Assembly: GCA_031265845.1 (NCBI GenBank)
Contig: JAISCC010000146.1
Location: 1 to 45,743 of the forward strand
DNA: 45,743 nucleotides
Direction: 5' to 3'
Source: Treponema sp.
GTDB taxonomy: Bacteria > Spirochaetota > Spirochaetia > Treponematales > Breznakiellaceae
The position numbers and the translations under genes were made by a program. Under the pieces are notes generated by a model that did not search any database, had not been told where the DNA came from, and saw nothing but the letters and a program-made list of their open reading frames with translations. Positions 8,482-16,125 of the stretch are shown piece by piece. Position 1 is the first letter of the stretch. Each line of letters begins with the position of its first letter.

Positions 8482-8604
8482 CAGCAACCCACGCTCCGCG
8501 ACCATTCAGATTTCGCCGCGCGTCGGCGTCATTGGGGTTTATTTGGGGTTTATCCGCAACGCCTGGGTGAAGTCCGCTATGGCTCTGTCCCGATCCCCTT
8601 TGTC
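8481..8604 (-). pseudogene. Remnant of the C-terminus of a B-family TPR gene
   Basis: Minus-strand reading gives D-K-G-D-R-D-R-A-I-A-D-F-T-Q-A-L-R-I-N-P, then after a frameshift N-P-N-D-A-D-A-R-R-N-L. This matches the end of the B1/B2 proteins (last TPR helix, then L-N-P-A-D-x-x-A-R-x-N-L-E-V-L). The frameshift coincides with a perfect 11-bp tandem duplication (8532-8542 and 8543-8553). Only about 40 codons survive. Confidence 0.65.
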
Positions 8605-8703
8605 ATGAATGAGTAATGATATTGTATCTGCCATAACAAAAAGCGAAAAAGATACACGCGAGCGATCCAGGCGTCCATGCCGCCATCCCTCCCCGCCTTC
8701 CAC

Positions 8704-8732
8704 TTGACATTCTTTTCTTTTTTCTTCATTAT
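8704..8732 (+). promoter_or_regulatory. Promoter of the DUF4912-GH57-murE operon, leaderless type
   Basis: TTGACA (8704-8709), 17 bases, CATTAT (8727-8732); TATACA at 8730-8735 is an alternative -10 with a long spacer. The ATG at 8742 has no ribosome site and lies 9 bases past the -10 box. Confidence 0.5.
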
Positions 8733-8741
8733 ACACTAAAT

Positions 8742-9428
8742 ATGAAAAGCACGGAATTATCAAGAACGTACCTTGAAGGCTTGACAACGGAAGAATTGAT
8801 TGTGTTGGCGGATCGTTTTGATATTGAAGTCCCGCCTGATTTGGCGTGGAGCTTTATTGTGGAAACCCTGTTGGACATCAATCCGATGGAAGGTTCTCAA
8901 AGCATAGGACATCTGAATGATCCGGCGCAAGCGGAAACCACGGGAGGAGGCGCGGCGCTTGACGCCGCCGCGTCCTTGCCGGAACAGTACAATATTTCTT
9001 TCGTTGACATTTTGATCCGCGACCCATTGTGGGTCTATGTGTTTTGGGAAATCAAGAGCCATGAAAAAGAAGCGTTCGAGAATAAAAGTGGTTTTAGCGG
9101 CTATTATTTGAAGATATGCCCCGTGGAAGACAGCCGGAAAGCGTTTACCGTTCATATTCGCCCGGCGGACACCGCGTGGTATGTGGGAATTCCTGATTCA
9201 GAAACCAGTTATAAAGTGGAACTGTGCGTGTCAGCGGACAAAAAAGAAACCGTGATAGCCTCTTCCGGTGTGTTCTCCATGCCGTCGCTGTTTGAACCGG
9301 CAAGGAAGCGTGGCGTCCGCGTTGCCGGCGTTGCGATCAACAACGCCGATCCTTATAATCCTTTGCATATCTTGTCGGGAATAAACGATTTCACCATACT
9401 CCGCAACAGGGAGCGCAACGTCCAGTGA
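8742..9428 (+). CDS. DUF4912 domain protein
   Basis: A 228-residue soluble protein without a signal peptide. Residues about 1-45 form a small helical region with a Rho-N/SAP-like look (Y-L-E-G-L-T-T-E-E-L-I-V-L-A-D). Residues about 80-210 fit DUF4912, with the marker D-P-L-W-V-Y-V-F-W-E-I and G-Y-Y-L-K-I and a carbohydrate-module-like beta content. It overlaps the GH57-type gene by four bases (GTGA), implying translational coupling. I infer an accessory or binding partner for the glycosidase; function is not established. Confidence 0.75.
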   Translation: MKSTELSRTYLEGLTTEELIVLADRFDIEVPPDLAWSFIVETLLDINPMEGSQSIGHLNDPAQAETTGGGAALDAAASLPEQYNISFVDILIRDPLWVYVFWEIKSHEKEAFENKSGFSGYYLKICPVEDSRKAFTVHIRPADTAWYVGIPDSETSYKVELCVSADKKETVIASSGVFSMPSLFEPARKRGVRVAGVAINNADPYNPLHILSGINDFTILRNRERNVQ

Positions 9429-11002
9429 GCAATCGTCCTGTCATTTCCATCCTTATAAACGCCCATATCCCCTGGGTTATAACCAATTCGACGTATGAGA
9501 AACCGGTTTTTGAGAGCATAGTGGAAACGTATCTTCCCTTATTGGAGGTCTTCGACCGGTTGGATGCGGATCACATCCCGTTTCATATAGGACTTTCTAT
9601 CTCGCCGGCTCTGTGCTGTCTGTTGTCCGAAACGCACACGCAGACGCGATGCCTTGAGTATATGTCTGCGCGAATTGAATTCGGGCGCAGGGAAGTGGAG
9701 CGCACCGCCTTTCTGCATGGAGAATCCGGGGAACAACTGCACAAACTCGCAAAGTGTTATTATGACGAGGCCATAGAGCGGCAAATACAGTTCGCCGAGC
9801 GGTATGAAAGAAACATCCTGAAAGTATTCCACTATTATCAAAAGAAGGGAAATCTTGAGTTGCTCGCGACTGCGGCGACGCACGCTTTTCTGCCTTTATA
9901 CGTGTCGAAGCGCGAAGGCGTTCAAGCCCAGATTGAGACCGCAATCAGCGCGTTCCGCCTCCATTTTGGAAAGCATCCGATAGGGTTTTATCTGCCTGAA
10001 CTCGGGTGGACGCCTGAAATAGACTCTTTTATAAGGGCGTACAACTTTGGTTATACGGTTTGCGACAGCCACGCCCTTGTTCTGGGAAACCCGTCCGCGT
10101 CAAAAGGCTCGTTCTATCCGGTTAAAACCCCGGCGGGCGTTTGTGTTATGGCGCGGGATTTCTACGCGACGCGGGACATTGCGGGCGAAGAAGGTTTTTC
10201 ATGCGCGCAAGAGTACCGCGACAACCGGAGGGACGCGGGATTTGAGTTGCCCCGCGAGGCGCTCGCGTCTTTTATTGGCAAATCTTCCTGCCGTTCGGCG
10301 ACCGGATACAAATACTGGTCCCATGGCAAAACGCCCTATGACCCTGAAAAGGCTCTTGAAAAAGCGAAGGCTCATGCGCGGGAGTTTTTGGACGCGCAGG
10401 CCGCCCGGTTGCGCGAGGCTTCGCAGTACATGAAGGAGACGCCGCTCTGCCTGTGCGCCGTTGACGCGGACAGTCTTGGGCGTTTTTGGCGCGAAGGGAC
10501 ATTGTTCTTGGAAGCGCTGTTCAGAGAGGCGATTCATACCGGCGTTCACTGTGTAAGCCCGAGCGAATACCTGTACGATCAGGATGGCACCCTGCTTGAG
10601 ACTGTGGTTCCTTCGTTCTCGTCTTCCGGCATGAATGGCTATGCCGAAACATGGCTCGACTCGTCCAATGACTGGATGTACCGGCACATTGAACGGGCTG
10701 TCGAGCGCATGACCGAGCTTGCGGAACGGTTTCCCAATGAATCGGGCATAAAGGAACGCGCCTTGAATCAGGCTGCGCGGGAATTGTTGCTCGCGCAAGA
10801 TTCCTGCCTGTCGAAACGCCTTTATTACCAGGAGAACGCCACCTGCAACGAGAGAGAGATAGAAAACGACTTGCGGAATTTCACCACCATTTATGAATCC
10901 CTTGGCTCAAGCCACATCAGCACGGACTGGCTCACCAGACTGGAGCGCGTCCATCATATTTTTCCCTACATCAATTACCGCGCTTTCAGAAAAAAGAGGT
11001 GA
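9425..11002 (+). CDS. Glycoside hydrolase family 57 protein (DUF1957-type)
   Basis: A 525-residue GH57-type alpha-glucan enzyme. The GTG start overlaps the stop of the DUF4912 gene. Family landmarks are L-I-N-A-H-I-P-W-V at the start (H-x-H/P region), F-Y-L-P-E-L-G-W-T-P-E near residue 190 (the W-L-P-E motif with the presumed nucleophile Glu), and A-V-D-A-D-S-L-G-R-F-W-R-E-G near 350 (the region with the acid/base Asp in GH57). The C-terminal helical part fits the DUF1957 branching-enzyme group. A glucan branching or transferase role is inferred; a glycogen context is not present nearby. The next gene, murE, starts 8 bases after the stop. Confidence 0.75.
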   Translation: MSNRPVISILINAHIPWVITNSTYEKPVFESIVETYLPLLEVFDRLDADHIPFHIGLSISPALCCLLSETHTQTRCLEYMSARIEFGRREVERTAFLHGESGEQLHKLAKCYYDEAIERQIQFAERYERNILKVFHYYQKKGNLELLATAATHAFLPLYVSKREGVQAQIETAISAFRLHFGKHPIGFYLPELGWTPEIDSFIRAYNFGYTVCDSHALVLGNPSASKGSFYPVKTPAGVCVMARDFYATRDIAGEEGFSCAQEYRDNRRDAGFELPREALASFIGKSSCRSATGYKYWSHGKTPYDPEKALEKAKAHAREFLDAQAARLREASQYMKETPLCLCAVDADSLGRFWREGTLFLEALFREAIHTGVHCVSPSEYLYDQDGTLLETVVPSFSSSGMNGYAETWLDSSNDWMYRHIERAVERMTELAERFPNESGIKERALNQAARELLLAQDSCLSKRLYYQENATCNEREIENDLRNFTTIYESLGSSHISTDWLTRLERVHHIFPYINYRAFRKKR

Positions 11003-11010
11003 CGCCGGGT

Positions 11011-12693
11011 ATGAAAGACGGATTTTCTTGTGTGTTGTCCCGCTTTTTTTATGACAACGCTGGTTTCTTTTCAAAGATCGGGTTTCTCGAAAGAAAGAAC
11101 GACGGGGACCCGGTTGTAACCGGTTTGCAATATGATTCCCGCGCAATAGAAAAAGGCGATATGTATTTCGCCCTTCCGGGCGCACATACAGACGGACGCC
11201 GTTTCATACCCCAAGCCGTGGAACGGGGGGCTGTGGTCGTTGTTCATCAAGACGAGGCGGGCGCCTATGCGGAGGGCGTCGTCTATATAAAAGTGAAAGA
11301 CTCGCGTTTCGCCATGAGCGGAATCGCCGACGCTTTTTACGGGTCCCCTTCAAGAAAACTGGCGGTCATCGGGGTGACGGGAACCGAAGGCAAGTCAACC
11401 ACGGTGCATCTCATCTGGCAGTTGCTGCGTCTGTGCGGCAAGCGGGCCGGGTTTATTTCAACCGTGCAGTACTGCGTCGCCGACAGCGCGGAATGGAATC
11501 CCGAACACCAGACCACGCCGGAAGCGACCGTCATCCATAAGCGGCTTGCCGAAATGGTCAATAATGGGCTTGAGTTCGCTGTTTTGGAAGCCAGCTCCCA
11601 CGGGCTTTCCCCCAGAACCAACCGTCTGGGAGACGTCGCCTTTGACGTCGCGGTCATGTCCAACGTCACCCACGAACATTTGGAATTTCACGGCACATGG
11701 GAGCGGTACCGCGATGACAAGGCCCGCCTGTTCCGCGCTCTGGATGCGGGTTCCGCAGTTTCCCATCAGAAACGCCTTGCCACCGGCATGGCGCCCGGAT
11801 TCGGCGTTGTCAACGGCGATGACAAGAGCGCGTCCTATTTCGCGTCCGTTACGCAAAAACCGGTCTTTTCGTACACGGAAGGCGCCGCCGAAGGCGCTAT
11901 TGACGCGGACGCGCGGCTTGTGCGTATCGAAAGCGCGTCCGGCGGCAACGAGTACGCGCTCTTAGAGACAAAGACCCAGCGCGTCATCCCGGTTAAAGAC
12001 AATTTGCCGGGCGCGTTCAACGTGAGAAACGTCATGGCAAGCCTTTTGTGCGTGTCGAATCTGCTCTCCACGCCTATCGCGGACCTTGCCCCGCTGGTTC
12101 CCCAACTCACGCCTACACGCGGGCGCATGACTGCAGTTCAAAAAGGACAGCCTTTTGAAGTGATCGTGGATTACGCGCACACGCCCTCTTCGTTTGCGAC
12201 GATCTTCCCGCCTTTGCGGTCCCGGTATGACAAAACAGGCGGGCGCATCATCAGCGTCTTTGGATCCGCCGGCGACCGCGACACCCAAAAACGCCCTGAA
12301 CAGGGGCGCATAGCCGCGCTCCACTCGGATATTATCATACTTGCCGATGAAGACCCTCGCGGCGAAGACCCCATGGCCATACTTGAAGAAATAGCCGCCG
12401 GCGTCTACGCCGCGCAAAACAGCGCCGGGAGCGGCGCTCCTGGCGGCGCGGTCCGGGCCTGCCGCAACACCGGAACGAGAGGCGAAGACCTCTTTCTCAT
12501 TCCCGACCGTCCGTCCGCAATCAGGAAGGCTTTTTCGCTTGCGCGAGAAGGAGACGTGGCGCTGCTCTTGGGCAAGGGGCATGAGAATTCGATCCTATAC
12601 GCGCATGAAACGCGACCCTATGACGAGATAACGGAAGCGGAGAAGGCGTTGGAAGAAGCCGGATATACTCTGCCCGCTATACAGGCTTCTTGA
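11011..12693 (+). CDS. murE: UDP-N-acetylmuramoyl-tripeptide synthase MurE
   Basis: A 560-residue Mur ligase adding the third amino acid to UDP-MurNAc-L-Ala-D-Glu in the cytosol. Motifs: P-loop T-G-T-E-G-K-S-T (near residue 125), E-A-S-S-H-G-L, S-N-V-T-H-E-H-L with F-H-G-T (near 215-230), the D-D-K-A-R-L-F lysine expected to be carbamylated, D-Y-A-H-T-P (near 390), and G-K-G-H-E near the end. The specificity region reads D-E-D-P-R-G-E-D-P, close to but not identical with the diaminopimelate-type D-N-P-R motif; treponemes use ornithine, which may explain this. The ATG at 11011 has GAGGTG eight bases upstream and is preferred over the in-frame GTG at 10999. Confidence 0.9.
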   Translation: MKDGFSCVLSRFFYDNAGFFSKIGFLERKNDGDPVVTGLQYDSRAIEKGDMYFALPGAHTDGRRFIPQAVERGAVVVVHQDEAGAYAEGVVYIKVKDSRFAMSGIADAFYGSPSRKLAVIGVTGTEGKSTTVHLIWQLLRLCGKRAGFISTVQYCVADSAEWNPEHQTTPEATVIHKRLAEMVNNGLEFAVLEASSHGLSPRTNRLGDVAFDVAVMSNVTHEHLEFHGTWERYRDDKARLFRALDAGSAVSHQKRLATGMAPGFGVVNGDDKSASYFASVTQKPVFSYTEGAAEGAIDADARLVRIESASGGNEYALLETKTQRVIPVKDNLPGAFNVRNVMASLLCVSNLLSTPIADLAPLVPQLTPTRGRMTAVQKGQPFEVIVDYAHTPSSFATIFPPLRSRYDKTGGRIISVFGSAGDRDTQKRPEQGRIAALHSDIIILADEDPRGEDPMAILEEIAAGVYAAQNSAGSGAPGGAVRACRNTGTRGEDLFLIPDRPSAIRKAFSLAREGDVALLLGKGHENSILYAHETRPYDEITEAEKALEEAGYTLPAIQAS

Positions 12694-12773
12694 CAGCCCC
12701 TGTGAACTGTGGTTGAATAGCAGACGATGTGGCGCCGGACGGTTCCAGAACATCAGGTGAACCGGCCTGGCTC

Positions 12774-12796
12774 TGCATACCTATTTGCATACCTAT
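12774..12796 (+). promoter_or_regulatory. Direct repeat upstream of the first DUF4469 gene
   Basis: TGCATACCTAT occurs twice, at 12774-12784 and 12786-12796, one base apart and just before the AAAGGAG ribosome site. A possible operator or translational control element; the neighbouring TTGACA at 12689-12694 may be the promoter. Confidence 0.35.
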
Positions 12797-12814
12797 ACAT
12801 AAAGGAGTAAAATC

Positions 12815-13561
12815 ATGGCGGTACTACACACCATCAAAGCGTGGCTGTACGAAAATCTCTTGACGGACGATCCCAATGATTACACGGCGCGGGTCAGCGC
12901 GGAGCGCGCGCTTTCGACGCGGGACATTTGTCAGTCTGCGGCGGATCGGGGCGGAGCGGATGTCAGCGCGTCCGCGATGGAACATGCGGTCGAGTTGTTT
13001 CACAAGGAGATGGGCTACCGGCTCTGCGACGGGTTCTCGGTGAACACGGGTTGGTACAACGCGTCGATGCACATCAAGGGCGTATTCAACAGTCCGGCGG
13101 AGGGCTTTGACCCTGAGAAACACACGATTGCGGTTGAGTTGCATCAGGGAGTGGAGCTTCGCAAAGAATTGAACATGGTGAGCGTGAGCGTTCTGGGCAA
13201 GGCCGAATCAAACTTCTTCATCGCCCAGGTGGTTGACATGCGGACGGGCAGCGTCAATGATCTGCTGACGCCCGGACGCAACGCGCGGATCACCGGCGGC
13301 AAGCTGAAGGTGGAGGGCGCGGACCCCTCCTGCGGAGTGTACTTCGTGAACGAGGCGGACGGATCGCGGGTGAAGGTGGACGAGGAGGACATCGTGGAGA
13401 ACCAGAACGCCCGCCTGCTCATTGTCATTCCCGCGCTGGCTTCGGGAACCTACCGGCTGGAAGTGACCACGCAGTACATGGGCGGCGGCAAGCTGCTGAA
13501 AGCCCCCCGCACCGCCGTGTTCGACCGCCTGCTGACTGTCGCGGAGCCGAACGCTCCGTAG
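12815..13561 (+). CDS. HU-like DNA-binding / DUF4469 Ig-fold protein 1
   Basis: A 248-residue cytosolic protein, no signal peptide. Residues 1-125 match the HU-type DNA-binding family seen in Bacteroidetes and treponemes: W-L-Y-E-N-L-L-T-D-D-P-N-D-Y-T-A-R-V, then G-F-S-V-N-T-G-W-Y-N and I-K-G-V-F-N. Residues about 145-245 fit the DUF4469 Ig-like domain (G-K-L-K-V-E-G-A-D-P, then L-I-V-I-P-A-L-A-S-G-T-Y-R-L-E-V-T-T-Q). The start has AAAGGAG six to seven bases upstream. The stop codon is directly followed by nine 23-bp palindromic repeats and then a terminator. A paralogue lies at 33993-34757. A nucleoid or element-associated role is inferred. Confidence 0.8.
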   Translation: MAVLHTIKAWLYENLLTDDPNDYTARVSAERALSTRDICQSAADRGGADVSASAMEHAVELFHKEMGYRLCDGFSVNTGWYNASMHIKGVFNSPAEGFDPEKHTIAVELHQGVELRKELNMVSVSVLGKAESNFFIAQVVDMRTGSVNDLLTPGRNARITGGKLKVEGADPSCGVYFVNEADGSRVKVDEEDIVENQNARLLIVIPALASGTYRLEVTTQYMGGGKLLKAPRTAVFDRLLTVAEPNAP

Positions 13562-13766
13562 CGCAAGGCGTTTGATCCGGGCGGCGCGGAGTGTTTGAGG
13601 CGCCTTGCGCAAAGTGTTTGCGCCGTCCGGTGCAAGGGGTTTGATCCGGGCGGATCAAGGCGCTTGATCGGGGCGGATCAAAGTGGTTGATCGGGGCGGA
13701 TCAAAGCGTTTGATCCGGGCGGATCAAAGCGTTTGATCCGGGTGGATCAAAGTGGTTGATCGGGGC
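13560..13766 (+). repeat. Nine tandem 23-bp palindromic units
   Basis: Nine consecutive units of exactly 23 bp beginning inside the TAG stop codon. The last five are nearly identical, with arms GGATCAAA-GYG-TTTGATCC followed by GGGC. Unit 13606-13628 has different but matching arms (GCGCAAA-GTG-TTTGCGC), so pairing is conserved while sequence changes. A tenth, degenerate unit runs into the terminator. Confidence 0.9.
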
Positions 13767-13783
13767 GGCGCGGAGTGAATCAG

Positions 13784-13819
13784 AAGGGCGGGGGCGCTTA
13801 TAGCGCCTCCGCCCTTTTT
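13784..13819 (+). terminator. Hairpin terminator, copy 1 of a repeated cassette
   Basis: A 14-bp stem with one G-U pair, loop TTATA and a T5 tail. Near-identical copies occur at 15929 and 22904, with a degenerate copy at 13956-13995. Confidence 0.85.
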
Positions 13820-13828
13820 GTTGGGCGG

Positions 13829-14056
13829 GCGGTGTCAGACACGCGGTGTCTGACACGCGGTGTCTGACGTGTGGCGGGTGTCAGAGGAGCGCCGTGTCAG
13901 AGGCGTGAATCAGAAGGGCGGCGGTGTCAGACACGCGGATGTATGTTAGAGGCGCGGGCGGATGTCAGGGCGCTTATAGCGTCCCCACCCTTTTTGTTGG
14001 GCGTGTGGTGTGGTATCTGACACGCGGCGGAGTTAGAGGCGCGTGATTCAGACACG
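13829..14056 (+). repeat. Cluster of TGTCAGACA-type palindromes
   Basis: Between the terminator and the A1 promoter the odd palindrome GTGTCAGACAC (or its complement GTGTCTGACAC) and partial forms recur many times, separated by CGCGG or GGCG. A degenerate copy of the hairpin terminator sits at 13956-13995, and a truncated copy of its left flank at 13904-13920. No gene is seen here. Confidence 0.7.
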
Positions 14057-14058
14057 TA

Positions 14059-14087
14059 TTGACGAATTGTCTGATATATATAATGAT
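14059..14087 (+). promoter_or_regulatory. Shared promoter module, copy for A1
   Basis: TTGACG (14059-14064) with AATGAT 17 bases on (14082-14087); TATAAT at 14079-14084 is an alternative -10 with a 14-base spacer. The spacer holds an imperfect TGTCTGA half-palindrome, and a perfect TGTCAGACA follows at 14094-14102. Confidence 0.6.
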
Positions 14088-14160
14088 AGAAGGTGTCAGA
14101 CATACAACGAGGAGGTTGCGTTTGCCTGCAAGCGTACCCTACGGGTGTGAGGAGGTTTTT

Positions 14161-15834
14161 ATGATGTATCGGAAATTAGCGGTTGTATTCTTGGCGTTTG
14201 CGGTTGCGGGCGCGGCATTTGCGAAAGACAACCTTGCCGTACTGCCGTTTACCGGCGGCACGGGCGAAGAGGGCGAAATCATAGCGGAACTGTTCTCGTT
14301 CAACCGTGAATTGAACGCGGTGTTCGCGCCCATTCCCCGCACGAGCATCACGCGCACGGTCAATAACGAGCAAAAGTTTCAGCGTAACACCGGCATGACT
14401 GACCCTGACACCATCGCGGCTATCGGGAAGCAACTCGGCGCGAACTACGTGCTTACGGGGAGCATCGGCAAGCTGGGCAGTCAAAACCTGTTGATCATTT
14501 CGATAGTGAAGATCGACGACCTGCGGCAGGTGGCTGGGGATGTTCAGACCTACGTGAATACAAGGGACATACAAGGCAAACTGCCGGACATGGCGCGGAA
14601 TATCATTGAGGCGACGAAGATAGACGCATCGCGGCTGGAAAAGCTGGCGGTAACGCCAGTGGATTTGGGCAAAGACATTGACGCGCGGGTTGCGGATACG
14701 CTGGCGCAGATACTGTCCATAAACCTTATCAAAAGCAAGAAATATGCGGTATACCCGCGCACCGCAACATTGGAACAGGTACAGACGGAATACAGGAATC
14801 AGCGGAGCGGGATAACCGCGGACGAGAATATTGTTGACATAGGCAAGGGGGAGAACCCACGATTGGCGCTGTCGGTGGTGGCGCGGCGGTGGGATAACCA
14901 GAATATGTTCAACGCGGCGATCATCAATCTCGAATCCGGGGTACAGGTAGTAGGCGGGTCAGTTGATTACCAAACGTTGGATAGCGGTATAACTGCGATG
15001 GAGAATCTCGTGCGGGAATTGACGACCACGTATTTAACTTTATCGCTTGCCGAGTCGTTAAAGTGGATCAGCGCCAACGCGGTAGACGGCGGGAACTACG
15101 CGGTTACCTTGAAGAACAACGAGACCCTCGCGCCCCAGTCGCTTTCGTATAATGGGAAGAAGGTGAGTATAACCCTTGACGGCGGGACTGCGGAGCGGAC
15201 CGTTAGCTTGAGTGCAAACGGGTCGCTCTTTACGGTGGGAAGCGGCGTAAGCTTGACGCTGGGAAACAACGTCTCCTTGCAGGGGCGGAGTAGCAATACG
15301 GCTTCGCTCGTTGTGGTGAACAGCGGGGGAACGCTGGTGATGGAAAACGGGTCCAAGATCAGCGGCAATTCCGCAGTCCAGAGCAGCGCCGGGGTGGGGG
15401 TGAGCAGAGGCGGTACGTTTACGATGAACGGCGGGACGATCAGTGGCAATACAGCTCGCTTCAACGGTAGCGGGGTGTATATGAGCGGCGGGACGTTCAT
15501 GCAGAGCGGCGGAACTATTAGCGGCAATTCCGCGTCTTTCGGCGGCGGGGTGTATGTGAGCAGCGGGACGTTCACGCAGAGCGGCGGGACTATCAGCGGC
15601 AATAAAGCATCCTCACGCGGCGGCGGGATGTATGTGTACAGTAGCAGTACATTTACCAAGCAGACGGGCGGGGTCATTTACGGGTCAGACGCAAGCGGTA
15701 CGCTGAAGAACACCGCGCCTAACGGGAGCGCGGTCTATGTCGATAGTTCGCCGACCAAGAAACGCAACAGCACGGCGGGTGTCGGCGTAACGCTGGACAG
15801 CACGAAAAGCGGTTCGGCGGGCGGCTGGGAATAA
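14161..15834 (+). CDS. A1: exported CsgG-like protein with short beta-helix
   Basis: A 557-residue exported protein. The ATG at 14161 follows GAGGAGG by four to five bases; the longer frame from 14059 covers the promoter and is rejected. Signal peptide: residues 1-20, ending G-A-A-F-A. Residues about 22-165 resemble a CsgG/TolB-type domain (N-L-A-V-L-P-F, G-K-Q-L-G-A-N-Y-V-L-T-G). A second related module follows to about 325 (A-D-T-L-A-Q-I-L-S-I-N-L, L-A-L-S-V-V-A-R-R-W). From about 400 to 500 come four G-G-T-I-S-G-N coils of a right-handed beta-helix, then a conserved tail ending S-A-G-G-W-E shared with A2. No lipobox. A periplasmic or surface role is inferred. Confidence 0.75.
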   Translation: MMYRKLAVVFLAFAVAGAAFAKDNLAVLPFTGGTGEEGEIIAELFSFNRELNAVFAPIPRTSITRTVNNEQKFQRNTGMTDPDTIAAIGKQLGANYVLTGSIGKLGSQNLLIISIVKIDDLRQVAGDVQTYVNTRDIQGKLPDMARNIIEATKIDASRLEKLAVTPVDLGKDIDARVADTLAQILSINLIKSKKYAVYPRTATLEQVQTEYRNQRSGITADENIVDIGKGENPRLALSVVARRWDNQNMFNAAIINLESGVQVVGGSVDYQTLDSGITAMENLVRELTTTYLTLSLAESLKWISANAVDGGNYAVTLKNNETLAPQSLSYNGKKVSITLDGGTAERTVSLSANGSLFTVGSGVSLTLGNNVSLQGRSSNTASLVVVNSGGTLVMENGSKISGNSAVQSSAGVGVSRGGTFTMNGGTISGNTARFNGSGVYMSGGTFMQSGGTISGNSASFGGGVYVSSGTFTQSGGTISGNKASSRGGGMYVYSSSTFTKQTGGVIYGSDASGTLKNTAPNGSAVYVDSSPTKKRNSTAGVGVTLDSTKSGSAGGWE

Positions 15835-15928
15835 AGAAAGCGGCAAGCGGTAAGAGCGGAGGCGGTGTTGGGCGCTAGAGATGTGTCGGCGGTGTCAGGT
15901 GCGCGGCGGTGTCAGAGGCGTGAATCAG

Positions 15929-15964
15929 AAGGGCGGGGGCGCTTATAGCGACTCCGCCCTTTTT
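15929..15964 (+). terminator. Hairpin terminator, copy 2
   Basis: Same stem, TTATA loop and T-tail as the copy at 13784, 95 bases after A1. The flanking 15835-16019 otherwise contains TGTCAG-type repeats only. Confidence 0.85.
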
Positions 15965-16019
15965 GTTGGGCGCGTGGTGTCAGAGGCGCCGAAGGAGGCG
16001 GCGGGGTGTCAGACATGTA

Positions 16020-16048
16020 TTGACGAAATGTCTGACATATATAATGAT
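16020..16048 (+). promoter_or_regulatory. Shared promoter module, copy for B1
   Basis: TTGACG (16020-16025), 17 bases, AATGAT (16043-16048); TATAAT at 16040-16045 overlaps. The spacer contains the perfect palindrome ATGTCTGACAT, and TGTCAGACAT lies just upstream of the -35 box. Confidence 0.65.
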
Positions 16049-16125
16049 AGTAATGGAAGGTGTCAGTGGGAAGTGTGGGAAGCTTTGGGTGTCTGACACA
16101 GGGCGGGCTATATAAGGAAAAGAAA

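Noticed and set aside
13560-13766. CRISPR array with 23-bp repeats
   Set aside because: Units are directly tandem with no unique spacers.
14059-14160. Upstream N-terminal extension of A1 (and likewise 18241-18498 of A2)
   Set aside because: The extension would cover the promoter module; the signal peptide and ribosome site support 14161 and 18499.
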